Positions 35,898 through 48,911 of a stretch of DNA of 64,000 nt are shown one piece after another. Within the stretch, counting starts at the first letter, position 1. Every line of letters starts with the position of its first letter. Location of the stretch: NCBI RefSeq assembly GCF_000275845.1, contig NW_006766884.1, forward strand, positions 1,771,232 to 1,835,231, read 5' to 3'. A program made the position numbers and the translations under genes. Source of the stretch: Dichomitus squalens LYAD-421 SS1. Taxonomy: Eukaryota > Basidiomycota > Agaricomycetes > Polyporales > Polyporaceae. The notes beneath the pieces are model-generated. The model ran no database searches, was not told the DNA's origin, and saw nothing but the letters and a program-made list of their open reading frames with translations.

Positions 35898-36786
35898 ACA
35901 GGAACGTGTGATGAACTCACCTTTATTTTTATACGCAAACGGTTGGCGGCTTATGTGCTAAGTCCATAAGCTGAAGTCGCAGCCGGCAACTCGGGCGTCG
36001 TATGGCCCGGGTTGCTTACTGAGGCGCCTCAAGTGATCCCGCATAGCGAATCTGTGACGATTATGCTTATTACCGGCCCCGACCAGCACAGCGATTCTGT
36101 GACGATTCTGACCCGGGCTGCTTGAGGCGACTTTGACGCCAAGCAATCATCTGCGTGCATGAGTCTGCGGTAACAGACTGGGATGATAGTCAAGGAGACC
36201 GAGCGATGGGGCTGCGGCCAATCTCGAGCTCCGACGGCCTGATGAACCTACAACATCTTCTTTCCCTAGGTGAGTTGGTATTGCTTCCGGACATGATTCG
36301 GACTCCGCGACCATCGGCTTTTTGAACCCCTGCTGGTCGTTCGGTCACGGGCGTAGCGCATGATCATGTACGTGGCCTCAAGCATTGACCGTTGGGAAGA
36401 AATTCGGAGTGGCTTACGCAGCCCTGTCAAATTGCAGGAATAACAAAAAATAGATCACCCATCTCTACTTGGGTATGGTATCAGGTGGGCGCAGATTCTG
36501 TGGAAGTCATCGAGATACCCGCACCTGCACCTTCTGCGGCCTCGGTATTCTGGGACTGCTGCGAGCCGACGAGTTTCTAGACCATGGCACAAACGTAACT
36601 CTTCATGTGGTGCCATCGAATGGTCGTGCACGTCCGTCTAAAGCCAGAGATTGCTCCAACTTAGCTCGCTGCTTAGCTCGCTACTAGCGGTCCTCGCAAA
36701 GCTGAGAATCAAAAGCGTCTGGTATATTCGAAGCTGAAACTGACCGTCCTGGTACGAGTATGTGTTGTTACACTTCGCGTGATGAC
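35898..36786. other. Upstream region of transporter copy 1
   Basis: 889 bp without a supported gene. Two near-identical GCGAATCTGTGACGATT / GCGATTCTGTGACGATT copies (about 36045 and 36090) lie beside a CTTGAGGCG/CGCCTCAAG inverted pair, about 150-230 bp upstream of the transporter start. They could be regulatory sites. Confidence 0.4.
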
Positions 36787-39700
36787 TCACTCTACGTCGT
36801 CCGACTCATCCTCGCCATCATCACCTGGCCCCTCGCTCGCCACCGCCGTGGACTCCGTAGGACTAGAAGAGAGTGCGCTCGCCACTCGACTACTGCTCGC
36901 ACTCGCCAGCGAGTTTCTAGACGGGATCTGTTGCAGACCCTGACGGCCCATGCTGGGTCCGAACGACGTGCTCCGCATGCCCAGCCCAAGCATAAACATG
37001 CCTGAAGTTGTGCGCTGCCGAGGGCTGGCACGAGAACCCCCTGTGGGGTTCGTGCTCATCTCTGGACTGTACGTGGGGCTCCGCGCCGGGACTACGATCC
37101 GCAGGCCAAGGCCGGCAAGCGGGTCTGTTGGAGAGTCGACATTAGACCGCTCACGAGGATGTGAGAACGAGGACGAATGACGGAGACGCGGTGAAGTCAT
37201 GACGGACCCGAAGGTGGGTGCTGGACTTGTCGAGCGTGGGGGGCTTAGGAAGCTCGGTGTCCACGCTGACCAGTTCGGAGAGGTACCGAGTTTCGCTGAG
37301 GATGTCGAGGCCAAGGGCGAGAGTGCAAGGTCCGATGCCGACGGAAGTTCATACAGCGTGCGTTTGATGGATGCGATGTCGTGTTCGAGATCGTCGAGTT
37401 TCTGGACGAACTGTTGCATGGCCTTAAAGATCGCACGGTCGGTCCCGTCCACGAATGCGCGGACCTCCTTGACAACTTCGCTCTCATCCATTTTATCCGC
37501 GCCCGCATCACCGGGGCTCGACATTGCGCCTGGAATTGAAAGCAGAGCCTCGTAGCCACTTGCTATGCGCTCTTCGTCTGCGATGCGGATCTCGAGCTCA
37601 ACGCGGGCATCCTCGTTGAAGTCGCTGAGCCTTTCAACCGCCTTCCTGAGGGCGGAGGACATTTCAGAAGGCGACGGTACAGGCTGCGGAGGTAGAGAGG
37701 ATAAGGCCTTCTTGAGTTCCTTGAGCGCTATGGAGCAATCGCGGAAACCTCGCTGGACATCATCGTAGCGGTGCTTCACCTTTGTTAGGCCGGCGAGCAA
37801 AGAAGCCTCCTCGCTCTTAGTGGATGGCAAGGCTGTACTGGGATAACTTGGCGAGAGAGACGAAAGAGCAAGTCCGGTGGCCTCCAATGGCAGCGGTGGT
37901 GGTGCATGGGACTTCGACACGTGCGTAGTAGTTTGAGTTTCCGGGGTGAAGGGAACTGGTCCCGAATCTTGCACAGAGCCTGGGGATGGCACAGCTGGTG
38001 GAGGCGTAGGCAGGTCAGTTGGCCGTGAATCGGATATCGGGGACCCGGCAACAGAAGGGAAGGTAACTGTAGAAGCATCTTCGGTGACCGGATGGAGTGT
38101 GAGCGCTTCCCTAGGCGGCCCCTCGCCTCTCTCGGGCATACTAGTCGACTCAGACCGCGGCTCCTCCGGCTTCGGTTTCACCTCTGCCTTTCCGGCGAGA
38201 CCCATGCTCCGTGACACGCTAGACGAGTCGGTCGGCACGGATAATGATGCTTCGTCGGGTGTTGTGGATATAGAACCACTCTGGGTAGAGCCGGCCGCAG
38301 AGACTGCAGATGAGACGTCTCCTGCCGAGGGGACCGTCACGACCTCCACAATAGGCACGCTCTCGGGAAGGGTGATACCATCCGCAGCGACGTCGTGTGG
38401 GACAGTCATCTGAGTGGTAGAAGCTGACACCCCAACATCCAGTAAACGTCTCTCCTCGGCGATGTGATGAGGAACGGGATGTACTACCGCGGATGTTTGT
38501 TCCAAATTGTTGAGCTCTGCGGGGTGATCCGCGATCTGTATTCGAGCAAGTTTGCGTTCACTGTTCAGTCTGCGGACTGTCTCCTCTTGCAATTCGTGCG
38601 TCAGCGAAGCCACAGTATCCTGGGCCAGCGCCAGACGCGCTATGGAGCCTACAGAACCGCCGCCTGCCTCAACCGATGGTTGCCCGTTGAGAGTATCTAA
38701 CAGCGCCTCCGCGTCCGCCGTGGCTTTCGCGAATGCTTCTCTGAGAATTACAGGCTTCAAAGATAGCGATCCGTCTTGGGAACCAGAAGAGCGCTCGAGA
38801 GACTCCTTGGCCTTCCGCACCCATCGCCTGAGATGCTCTGCGAGATTCTCTTCACGTCCTAGAAATGCGAGTCGGAGCGATACTTCGCGGCGACGCCCAT
38901 ACGCCTCACGCGCGATGTCCTCCGTAAGTTCGTCTAGCGCGCTGCGGACGCGCTCCGAATCCTCGCGCTCATGGGCGAGGGCACGCTGTAATTGCACGAT
39001 CTCGGCATTGAGTGTGGCAAGCGTGGCCGCGTGCCGCATCTTGAGTGCGGTCATGGCTTTCTGGAGCGTGTCTGTTGCAGACTGGGAGAACTTCCTAGGG
39101 GTTAGGCGTGAGTCTATACATACGCGTGAAGGAGAGGAGAATACATGCATATAGCGGGATACCATCTTCGTAGCGGTGTTATCGTCCGCGCGATACTTGT
39201 CTAGCTCGTGAAGAGCACTGGCAAGTTCGCCACGGTCGTGCTCTGCGCCTTGGCGGGCGACCTCAAGCTCTTTGTAGAGAAGCCCGTTGTCGCCGTGGAG
39301 CTGAGCGATCTCCGCCTGCAGTAGCTCGTTGCGGCCGTTGAATTCTTCGAGCAACTTCTGGAGACCAAGCTTTCCTTCCGCGAGACTGTCCACTAGGGTA
39401 GCCGTGGAGCCGTTGGCTGAGCGCTGAATGTCGACGGACGAAACGGAGGATGAAACAGTATGGCCTTTTGCTCTACCTTCCAGCTTGCGGACAAGGTTGG
39501 CGTATTCCTGGACGACGAGATCCGCCATACGGCGCTCTTCCTCCACAGCCCGCACCTTCTGTTCCAGCACCCGTTCTCTAGCCAGCCCCTCCTCCTCCCG
39601 AGCACGCGCCTCCGCAGTCAAGGCGCGCGCAGCCTCCATCTCATGTTGGGCAGCTGCGAGCTCGCTCCGGGTGTCCACGAGTTCCCGAGTACGAGCTAGT

Positions 39701-40102
39701 AGAGTCTCCTCAACTGCAGTGAGCTTGTCCGAGAGACGACGAAGAGCGAGGGTGAGTTCAGGAACTTGGTTCGCGGCTGGGGTCGGGGTGGTATCCGGGT
39801 TGGCCCTGAGGACCGCAACCTCCTCCTTCAGACGCGCATTCTCGCGTTCCAAAGCGCGCGCATGGTCAAGGGCTTGCAAGGTCTCTAGCGAGTGCCTTTG
39901 TAACTTGAGAGAGGCCGAATGGGCTTCGTGCTACCAACGAAGCCTGTACGTCAGTACACGATGAGCGATGTACGGCAACCAGAATGAGACCGAGGCTCGG
40001 AAGTGGAAGTACCTGGTATCTGGATACGGCTGCGCGGAGACTCGATAGTTCCAAGGCAAGCGGATGGTCGTCGTTTATTACGGCGGACAGGACGTCGGCC
40101 AT
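36787..40102 (-). CDS. Large coiled-coil protein, function unknown
   Basis: Two exons (40013-40102, then 36787-39930) sum to 3234 nt (1077 aa). After a short start (MADVLSAVINDDHPLALELS) most of residues 30-400 are heptad-rich coiled coil (ALERENARLKEEVAVLRA, TRELVDTRSELAAAQHEMEA, ALHELDKYRADDNT). A long Ser/Thr/Pro-rich linker follows. A second short helical region (KVKHRYDDVQRGFRDCSIAL, then KAVERLSDFNEDARVELEIR) precedes a Ser/Pro-rich and finally acidic tail (DDGEDESDDVE). The architecture suggests a cytoskeletal, tethering or scaffold protein; I cannot name it. A GT...AG stretch around 39093-39160 looks intron-like but would break the frame, so I read through it. It is divergent from UBP3. 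Confidence 0.8.
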
Positions 40103-40669
40103 GTGCACGAGCACGTAAAGATGTAGACACGAGCAGCTCAGGACAGTATGCGGATCGACGTTCTGGCGGAGATGAATGATGCATGGCTCGGAGTCTGAGT
40201 ACAACCCCTGTGCTGATGGGTCGGAGCTTTGAGGTTCCGGTGTGGCACGAGAGAGCGCCAGTCCACTTCTTGTCCTGATCGTCTCTGCCCTTGTCCTCAC
40301 CGTCGTCTGCCCTGCGACCGACACAGGTACCCGCGAACATAAATCTACTTACTGCGTCCTGCTGTATACTACATCTCACCGACTGACGTTGCCACCTTTG
40401 CTTCAAGTGTCCCAGCATCGAGCGCACACACCGCCAGACCCCATCGGCCGACTCTCCTCGTCCACCTTATACCATTACGCAGACACGTTTCTGACTGTCT
40501 AGGCTCTCTCATCATCTCATAGAGTTGGAGCATATGTTGCTAGTACAATAGCATTCAAACTGGATTGTACATCGATCAAAAAACCAGCGGTACGTCTCCT
40601 CCCCTCGTACCCTTGGAGGCATTCAACCCATTCGTATGCAATCTCCTCCACCTTGGCGTGTTAATAGAG
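40103..40669. promoter_or_regulatory. Divergent upstream region, coiled-coil gene and UBP3
   Basis: 567 bp between start codons. The plus-strand frame is open from 40565, but the residues before 40670 do not look like part of the protein. The Pro/His/Tyr-rich start MANPHTPYHPQPG is taken as the beginning. Confidence 0.4.
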
Positions 40670-43600
40670 ATGGCCAACCCCCACACACCTTACCACCCTC
40701 AGCCGGGGCCCTCATACTACCATCACCCCCCGCCGCCTCCCCCACCTCCACATTATGCGTATTCGCCGGCGCCTGCCCCCGCCCCATATTACGCGTATCC
40801 TATGCCACCCATGAACGGTCACGCCGCCATGCACCAACCTGCTTCCCCTAGGATAAATGGTGCTGGTCGTGGTCGCTTCACTCCTCATCGAGGCGGTGCT
40901 CCTGCTTACCACTATCACCACCTGCCTCCTCAGCACCACTTACCTCCTACCGTACCTGTTCCGACCCCTCCGCCCGTTTCTCCTGCAAGTCCGTTCCATC
41001 ACCCTCAAAAGTTCCCGCCGCACCCGCATCCCCACCAGGTTCCATACGGATCTCCATATCAACATCCACAGCCTAATGCCCCCTATCCCCCTGCATGGCC
41101 GGGACAGACGTTATCTCCACTACCGAAGCAGCTGTCGATGCTACCCCCCATGGCTTCTCAAGAGCACGTTCCGCAGCTACAGCAGCATCAACTTCCTCCC
41201 ATGCCTCAGCATCAGCCCCAGCCGTCCCCTCAGCCCGCACAATTACAATCTCAAGTTTCTGTTGAGGCGACACCGCAGGCATCTTCTCAGGCACCTCACG
41301 TCGTCACCCAGCGCGGGGATGCGTCACAGCCTGACCTGACTCAGTCAGAGGAGTCCCAGACTATCTTATCCCAGGTCGAGGAGCCGAAGCAGGAACAGGA
41401 ACAGCGGGAGCCTGCGCTTGTTGCTGACGCAGTGCCCCAATTTGTCGAACAGACCATCGAGGAGGATTCAGTCACGGAGGTTGAGCCCAGAGCGCCTACC
41501 CCGAGGAGCCCTTCGCCTACGTCCGCGCCCGCCATCACTGACTCTTCCATCTACGTAATTTGGTCGCGTCGCCCCAGAGACCCAATTCACGCGCCGGGTG
41601 TCATCATATCACATCGTGCTTTCCCTCCTGAGAGTATTGTGCAGAAGGCCCTGGAGCTTCGTACTCCCCCATCATCCCCCAAGTCCCCGCACGCTGCCCT
41701 CGTACAACCACCAATTCCGCTTGTTCATGAGGCTTCTCCCGAGTCATCGGCAGCACTCTCGTCATCGACTACCGAGACGACGCCGGCTGGCTCGATCGCA
41801 GCGGATACACCTGTTCCAGGCTCGCCTTACTCCTGCGCTACCTCGGTGTCTGCCGCGATTGATCCATGCGCTCAGACGCCAGTCTCTCTGCTTACTGAGA
41901 CTAAGATCGAGTTTGCTGCCGATGTTGCCGATGTTGCACCTAAGGCAAGTGAGCCTTCGACGCCTCAACCTGCCTGTGAGGAAAACGCAGCGGCTTCGCC
42001 CCCTACCACATCTGCTCCAGCTCCCAAACCCACCGTGAAGAAGGCATGGAACGCACTGTTTGCGTCCGACTCTGCCGCGTCGTCATCTAAACCGCGTCTG
42101 CCGGTGTCGAACGTTGTCGGCTTTTCTATCCCGGCTACCACTGGATCGCCCGCTCTCGGTGCTCCTACCGCTACCGCTAATCGCAGCGAGCTTCTACACT
42201 TACTCAACGAGGGCCCCTCTGTCTCATCTGTCAATGCAGCGGCCGCGATGAAGATCCGCCCCCGTGGCCTTGTCAACACTGGTAATATGTGCTTTGCGAA
42301 CGCTGTGCTGCAGATCCTCGTCTACTGTCCGCCCTTCCATCGCTTCTTTTCGGATCTCAAGAAGCACCTCGCCGGGCCCGTTGTGGGCTCGCAGCGTGAG
42401 GGGTCGAAGGCGACACCGCTCGTGGATGCCACGATACAATTCCTCAAGGAGTTTGTCCCTGACCCTCCTGCGAATGCCAATGTCAATGCGAACATGAAGT
42501 CGAAGGGCAAGGAACGGGAAGACGACAACTTCGACGAGTTGGACAGCTTCATCCCCTCGTACGTCTACGATGCGATGAAGGAAAAAAAGCGGTTCGCCAA
42601 CATGATTGTGCGTTGACTGCATCGTTCTTGTTCTTTCATGCGTGTTGTTGAATGTTCTCGTGTAGGGCGGACATCAGGAGGACGCGGAGGAGTTCCTTGG
42701 GTTCTATCTGGACACTCTGGAGGAGGAGCTTCTGTCAATATCGCAGTCCCTGCAGCCTCAGGACGCGCCCACAGCGCCTGAGGAGGAGGCCCACGACGAT
42801 GGCTGGCTGGAGGTAGGCAAGAAGAACAAGGCAGTGGCGACAAGAACTGTACGTTTGTTGTCTCAATCTGTCTGGTCCGTGCCTCATTGATGGACCCATA
42901 TTGCAGGCGAAATCTACGGAGTCTCCGATAACACGGATATTCGGGGGCAAGTTCCGTTCAGCATTGCGCGCGCCTCACCAACGGGAGTCGGTCACTATAG
43001 AGGACTGGCGGTCCTTACAGCTCGACATACAGCCTGAAAACGTCAAGACTCTCCGTGATGCCCTCCTACACATATCGCAACCTCAACAGGTTCAAATCTC
43101 CATTCCTACGCGGCCGGGTGCCCTGCTCGACGCTCAGCAACAGGTGCTCATTGAGGCTCTTCCGCCTGTGCTCATTCTGCACATGAAGCGGTTCTTGTAC
43201 GATACCAAGGTCGGCGATGTGGTCAAGGTGGGCAAGCAAGTATCGTTCGCCTCAGAGCTGGACGTCCCGCCAGGTACGTCCCTCGCACAATCTAAATCAG
43301 CATGCGAGTCACTGACAATGCCGTATCTTCAGAGATCATCTCGCAAGTAAAAAGGACAACGCAGCCTGTGAAATACCAGTTGTTTGGAGGTGAGTACACA
43401 CCAGTTCTGCTCTAATATTGACCTAACTCATCAATTGCCGTTTGATCAGTCCTATATCATCATGGCATGACAGCATCCGGTGGCCACTACACCCTCGACG
43501 TCCTCCATCCGAATCGCGAGCTCTCCGAGCGCCCGCGGGCAGCGTGGATCCGGATCGACGATGAGCTCGTCTCGGACGTGCGCCCCGACGACGTCTTCGG

Positions 43601-43682
43601 AGGACAGGAGCGCGAGGACAGGCAACCGTACTTGCTGTTCTACAGGAGGATGAGTGCTTGGGGGCCGGCACGGACAAACTAG
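40670..43682 (+). CDS. UBP3: Ubiquitin carboxyl-terminal hydrolase, Ubp3/USP10 type
   Basis: Exons 40670-42607, 42666-42848, 42907-43273, 43333-43389 and 43450-43682 sum to 2778 nt (925 aa). The first 520 or so residues are low-complexity (Pro/His/Tyr/Gln-rich, then acidic and Ser/Thr/Pro-rich). The USP catalytic domain follows: the Cys box GLVNTGNMCFANAVLQIL (nucleophile Cys about residue 541), the QEDAEEFLGFYLD block, LILHMKRFLYD, and the His box GMTASGGHYTLDV (His about residue 861), ending YLLFYRR. Yeast Ubp3 with Bre5 removes ubiquitin from Sec23 and from ribosomes during ribophagy, and USP10 acts with G3BP. The substrate here is inferred from family only. Confidence 0.93.
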
Positions 43683-44069
43683 GGTAGTGCTCACTCGGCT
43701 TTAGTGTGTTGGGTATTGTTACAGCCGCTACTACGTTACTGTGCCAGTACTTAGTATACTTCTGTGTCTGATTCATCTTGGATTTACGGAAGCACTGGTA
43801 TGCGCATGGCCTTCGCGCATGGGTGGTGTTTGAGGCATGTCTCTACACCTCTCTGTTCAGTCCTCTGCCTTTGTGACGTCATGTGGCGTGGCCATGTAAA
43901 TGATCTGATCCTCACGACAGATATCATAGATAGGCAGACAGACGCATCGCACTTGTAGGGACGTGAGGGTGGAGAAATACATATATAACGAGAGTCCGAT
44001 GCGAGACGTGAATACGAGATATTGACAGCGCGAAGGGAAGTTATACTACTGGACATGCTGATACGGTAA
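43683..44069. other. Convergent intergenic region, UBP3/PMT2
   Basis: 387 bp of opposing 3' untranslated sequence, with no gene recognised. Confidence 0.5.
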
Positions 44070-47000
44070 TTACTCATTATATATATTCCAATTCTAGAAG
44101 ACAACATAACCATCAGCAGGCTGTACGGCGAACGACGAACGAAAGGGGGACGTACTGAGCGCCACTTGAGACCCCAGTGGTCGTTTATGGGGCCGTCGAT
44201 ACCGAATGCCACGCCCCTGAACCACCAGAAGGTGCCAACGATGACGAACACGCAGACCCCGAAGACGATCTGTTTTGTGCGCTGCGAGAAACGGCGGGAC
44301 GAGAAGACGAAGTGGTCGAGGAGATGCGCGAGCATCAGGACGGAGAAGTACAGTGTTGGAAGCTATACGACGGCAGGTCAGCTTTGTCCGCCAGGTGCTC
44401 GTTTGAATAGAAAGACGTACGTAGTGGTGGATATAGGTGACACGACCCATGATCATGAATGGCACTGCAAGGCAATTAGCATCAGCGCTGCATTCTTCTG
44501 GGACAGGAAGTGCAGCTTACAGTAGTGGAGGACCCAGCCAACCAACGCGACCTTGCCGACGTACAAGAAGTGCTCCCACTCCCGGGGCTCCATGTCGACG
44601 TACTTTCTCTGCTGGCGGATGAGATACACCCCCGCGGTGAGGACCCCCAGGACCAAGCTGATCGTGCCGCCCCACCAGATGACTGGGGTCCCGATCAAGT
44701 AGTACTTCGTCTGGTGGTCGCCCCATCCGCACATCCGCAGACCCACGCGCAACAGCGGCCAGTCCGTCGGTTTGGACGCGAGGATGTCCTCCTTGTCCGG
44801 GTCGGGCACGAGCGCGTTGTTCGAAGTGGCCATCGCCACGTTCAAGTGCCAGAAGTCCCTCAAGAACGGGCTCTTGTACAGCTTCTGGTCGCCCGGCGGC
44901 AAGCGATCGTTCCAGTGGCTCTCGACGTTCCAGTACGTGTGCACGTCCCCGGGGTTGTTCTCCTTGTCGCAGCTGACCTCGATCTGCTTGAAGCCCCACT
45001 GGGGGAGGACGGCGTTCGCGGCGCGGAGGTAGCACCCGGATGCCTGGTGGCGGAGGCGGAGGCGCGTCGTGAGCGAGTGTATCTTCTCGTACTTGTCCTT
45101 GCTCCCGCGGTGGATGTCGTCGACGACCTCGACGACCCAGTAGTCTTGGAAGTCGCCAATCGTCGAATTACCGTAGCAGGAGACCTCGTTGTTAAGCTTC
45201 GTCACTGGGGCCGGGATGGGGTGCGAGTGCAGATTACGGGTGGTCGAGGCGTGCTGGAGACGGACGGCGTCGCCGTCCTTGAGGAAGCGGAGGGGGGTCT
45301 CCGGGTCATACGGTGCTTCATCCCAGCGGGGGAGGATGACCCAGTCGTTGTTTTCGTCCTTGTAGTGATAGCAAGTGACCTGTTGCTGCTCAGAGCCCAC
45401 GGGGTACGTCTGGACGTGCGAGTGCAGAAGACCTCCACCCCAACCCATATTCTTGAGCGTCACCCTGGAACCGTACGCGATGTCTAGGAAAGAAGTCAGT
45501 GACCTATACGTCCATGCATGAACTGTTGTGGTATACCGAGAGGGTTCTGATTGAAAGTGTTTCCAACCAAGTTCGCCTGGAACAAAGAGCTCATCTGAGC
45601 ATCGCCAGGGCCAGAATGGTTAAGAACCAGGAAGTGAATCTTGAAGGACGCCATGTAGACCAAAAGCGGAAGGACGATCAAGCATCCAATACGCGCAGCC
45701 CAATGCCGGATTTGGTCGCGCTGGAAGACATGAGTATGACGTTGACAGTTGCGCTCATGAAGCGGTGATACGTACAACAGACATCTTCAAATCACCAAAT
45801 TTCTCCCATAGATCCTCGATGGTGTATGCGCCAACTAGGGAGGTCACGAAGAAACCGACCCATTTCACACTGGATTCAATAATCTGTCAAGATGTGGGAC
45901 CGCTGCGAGCATGTATCCGAGCAACGCACCTGCAAACGCATCCAATCGAGTAGCCCGTCAAGGCGAGCCATAGCCACCAGTCGAAGGAGAAGGATCGATA
46001 TTGCTGGTTGTGGAATTTGGCGAGACAGAAGACCGTAGTGAACGTGAAGAACAATAACATAGAATCCAAAAGAATGAACCGGGATATGCATAACCATGCA
46101 ACATCTGCGGGACAAGTATCAGTGCCCGAGAAGCGCATACAATAAGCGCGAATGTAAAGGTGGAGTGTACGAGAGCGAAGGAAACAAACGAGGTGCTCAC
46201 CGCAGAGGACCATCAAGGCAACCAAGTGACACGCCATCCAAGACATCCCAAGCTCCACCGCCGTGTACCAGCCAAGGGGGACCATCGCAACACCGAACGT
46301 GGCCAGCATTACACGCATCGCGACGTACGGCACCGAGTCCGGATACGTCGAGCCGCTCTCGAAGCCAAAAGTGCCGTCATAGCCCGAGAGAAGGCCCGCA
46401 AGGCCAACGAGCATCTTGCCGAGTGGAGGGTGGACGTCGAAGTAGAACTCGCGCTTGAGGTAGTGCGAGCCGAACTTGCCAAAGTGCGCCTCATCCCAGA
46501 CGACGAGATTGGCCTTGCCGATTTTGTGGAAGCGCGTCCAGCACGAGAGGAGGGTGTAGACGATGGGCGGGATGTGCTCGAGGTTCTGCAAGAGGAACTC
46601 GCGCTATTTCCACCGAAGACATCCGCACATCCCACGCCAAACGATCAGTATTCACAGGAGTCGGGCGCATACATGCGGGTTAGAGACATACCACGGTGGT
46701 AGGTGGAGGAGGGGGTGGGCGGCGGGGGCGACCGCTGCTAATAGGCCCCTTGGCCGACTTCATTTTGGAGTAGACGTCCTTGCCCTCATCGTCGTTCGCG
46801 TAGTAGTCCAGGCCCTCCTTCTCCGGGACCTGGGTGAACACGCCGCCGCCGTTCCCTCCGGGGCCGCGGGCGACCCGTCGTCGTGCGTTTTCCTGGCTCA
46901 TGTAGTGGAGCGGGAGTTCCTCCTCTCTCTGGGGGGGGTGCGCTGGCGCGTGCTGTGTCCAGTAGGTGGTGTGGGATGCGGGGTGGGGGATTTCTTCGAA

Positions 47001-47072
47001 GTCAGAGTCTGAAGGGGCACCGTCGTCGAACGGTGGGCCAAGATCGAGAGCAACCTGTCCGGACGGCCTCAT
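44070..47072 (-). CDS. PMT2: Protein O-mannosyltransferase, Pmt2 subfamily
   Basis: Nine exons in coding order are 46692-47072, 46201-46585, 45930-46104, 45776-45869, 45537-45720, 44521-45483, 44421-44464, 44156-44362 and 44070-44093. They sum to 2457 nt (818 aa). The enzyme moves mannose from dolichyl-phosphate-mannose to Ser/Thr of secretory proteins in the ER membrane. The luminal loop-1 block WDEAHFGKFGSHYLKREFYF is present with its Asp-Glu pair. The central MIR domains follow LKNMGWGGGLLHSHVQTYP, and the C-terminal spans end in KWRSNWNIYNE. GGGLLHSHVQTYP and the ending fit Pmt2 rather than Pmt4. The 120-residue N-terminal cytosolic tail is acidic and then Pro-rich (RRPPPPPPTTV). A later Met near 46902 could also serve as start. 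The last exon is 24 nt. Confidence 0.93.
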
Positions 47073-47554
47073 CAGCCAAGCTGGCGAAGTTAGAAGCCGT
47101 TCTTTGGCGCGACGGCAAGCGAACGGTGAGCGGGGAGATGCAATCGGCGTCTACGGACAGCAGCACTGTGCGCTATACAGCTTCCGCAGCATCCTGACGT
47201 GGCGGGGCGCAGCGTCTGATTCTACTTACCTCTCTGCCCCACGAAATTCATATTCCACTCCTTGCGCCTTGCAGACTGGGCATTCAGGCGGCGAGTGCAA
47301 CACCCCTGCAGACATGAACCACTCCAGGGACAGGCATCAGGCATCTCACTGTTCGATCAATCGTGTTCTCGCCAGATGCCGATCCCAGATGTCGTGAAAT
47401 ACATCCAGATGCCGACGGGCCCGCGGTTCATTTCGGCACAGCGTATGATAGCACTAGCACTACTTTTCGGTCACTACAGAAATACAATCGATGCAAAGAC
47501 GAAAGAAACAGGACAAGAGAACCGAAACTACGAAGCCCTGATGCGTCAACAAAC
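47073..47554. other. Intergenic between PMT2 start and fibrillarin stop
   Basis: 482 bp with the PMT2 promoter and the fibrillarin 3' region; no gene recognised. Confidence 0.5.
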
Positions 47555-48911
47555 CTACGAGTGACGCTGGTAAACGCCAGTCACCATCGCGTGGTCACGC
47601 TCGTACGGCTCCAAGGTGACCTGCTCGAGAGGCTTGATCTTTGACTGCCTGAGCGTCTCAACCTCCCGCGCAAACACGGCTTCCGCTGGGACGGTTGAGT
47701 CGATACAACTGGCTTTTATGGAGATGACGACGAAGCCTCCGTTCTTCAGGAAGTATTCGGCGTTGAGGCTGATGATGCGTGCTTGGTCGGGCTGGGCAAC
47801 GTCGGCGAAGATAACGTCCACTGTTGAGAGGAGCATGCGATACCTCTGAGGGGTACGCGCGTCCTCAACGATAGCTGCAAGCGTTTGGTCAGATCTAAGG
47901 GGCAGAATAGATACTCAGATGTGACATACGAATGACATTCGTCCGCTTCTTTGCCATGCTGATCAGGTCACGTCCTGACCGCAGAGAGAACTCTACCGCA
48001 TACACAGTACCCTCCTACAAAGGAGTGCTATGAGCACGTATCACCGAGATCCGCGAGCGCAACGACCTACCGGACCGACGATGTCCGCAACATGGGACAC
48101 ACTAGTACCACTCGCAGCACCGAGGTAAAGCACCTTCTTTCCAGGTGCGATACCAATGTTATCGACACCGTTCAGGACACCCGCCGCGAGCTTGCTCCGG
48201 AACGGATTCCACACACGGTACTCGACCTTTGTCCCCTCTACGCCGCCGTCGATGGATATCCGCTTCTCTCCGTAGACAGCCTCGCCAGGGACCAGGTTCT
48301 TGGTGACGAGCAAGCTCTCCTTGCCCTCCGCGATGAAAATGCCGGGGTGCCTGTGCGGCTTCAGGATCACGTTCGCGCCGCCTCTCGCGCCTCCCCTTCC
48401 CCCGCCTCTGCCACCGCGTGGACCTCCACGGCCTGCACCACGTCCGCCGGGAGCACCACGCTTCGCGACACCACCACGTCCTCCACCTGCGAGCTGATGT
48501 TAGCACGGACCTTCATGCGAGCCTGTACTGAAAGCAGGACGACCGAACGGCCGCAAAAAAGCTCCGTTTTGATACGCATTTGCATGGCAATGGTAGCAAT
48601 GTGTCTGCAAAGCAAACCATGCGTCCTATATTGCACCCCTCTTGCGCAGGCGCAGAGCCCCAACAGCGGCTAGAACCAGAAGGAAAGCAGACGTACCGCG
48701 TCCGCCACCAAAGCCACCACGTCCAGGAGGACCACCACGGCCTCTCGGCGCGCCCCTGCCTCCTCCTCCACCACGTCCACCTCCTCGTCCTCCGCCAAAG
48801 CCGCCGCGTCCGCCTGAAGCACCTACAAGTATGCGAGATACAAAGCGTCATCTTAGTCAGCATCCTCCTTATCATCATGCACAAAAACCACACAAACATA
48901 CCAAATGCCAT
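47555..48911 (-). CDS. NOP1: Fibrillarin, box C/D snoRNP 2'-O-methyltransferase
   Basis: Exons in coding order are 48902-48911, 48697-48822, 48071-48486, 47930-48014 and 47555-47874. They sum to 957 nt (318 aa), close to yeast Nop1 (327). It methylates rRNA ribose positions guided by C/D snoRNAs in the nucleolus. The N-terminal 85 or so residues are a GAR domain (repeats such as [16 protein letters not shown]). The methyltransferase part shows [20 protein letters not shown], the SAM-binding [60 protein letters not shown] and the C-terminal [20 protein letters not shown]. The first exon is 10 nt. The codon bias and position fit a highly expressed gene. Confidence 0.96.

Noticed and set aside
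39093..39160. An intron inside the large coiled-coil gene
   Set aside because: GT...AG boundaries exist but every combination I tried shifts the frame, whereas reading through keeps it open.
40565..40669. N-terminal extension of UBP3 from the upstream ATG at 40565
   Set aside because: The extension is not similar in composition to the rest and the Met at 40670 begins the characteristic low-complexity region. Transcript data could overturn this.
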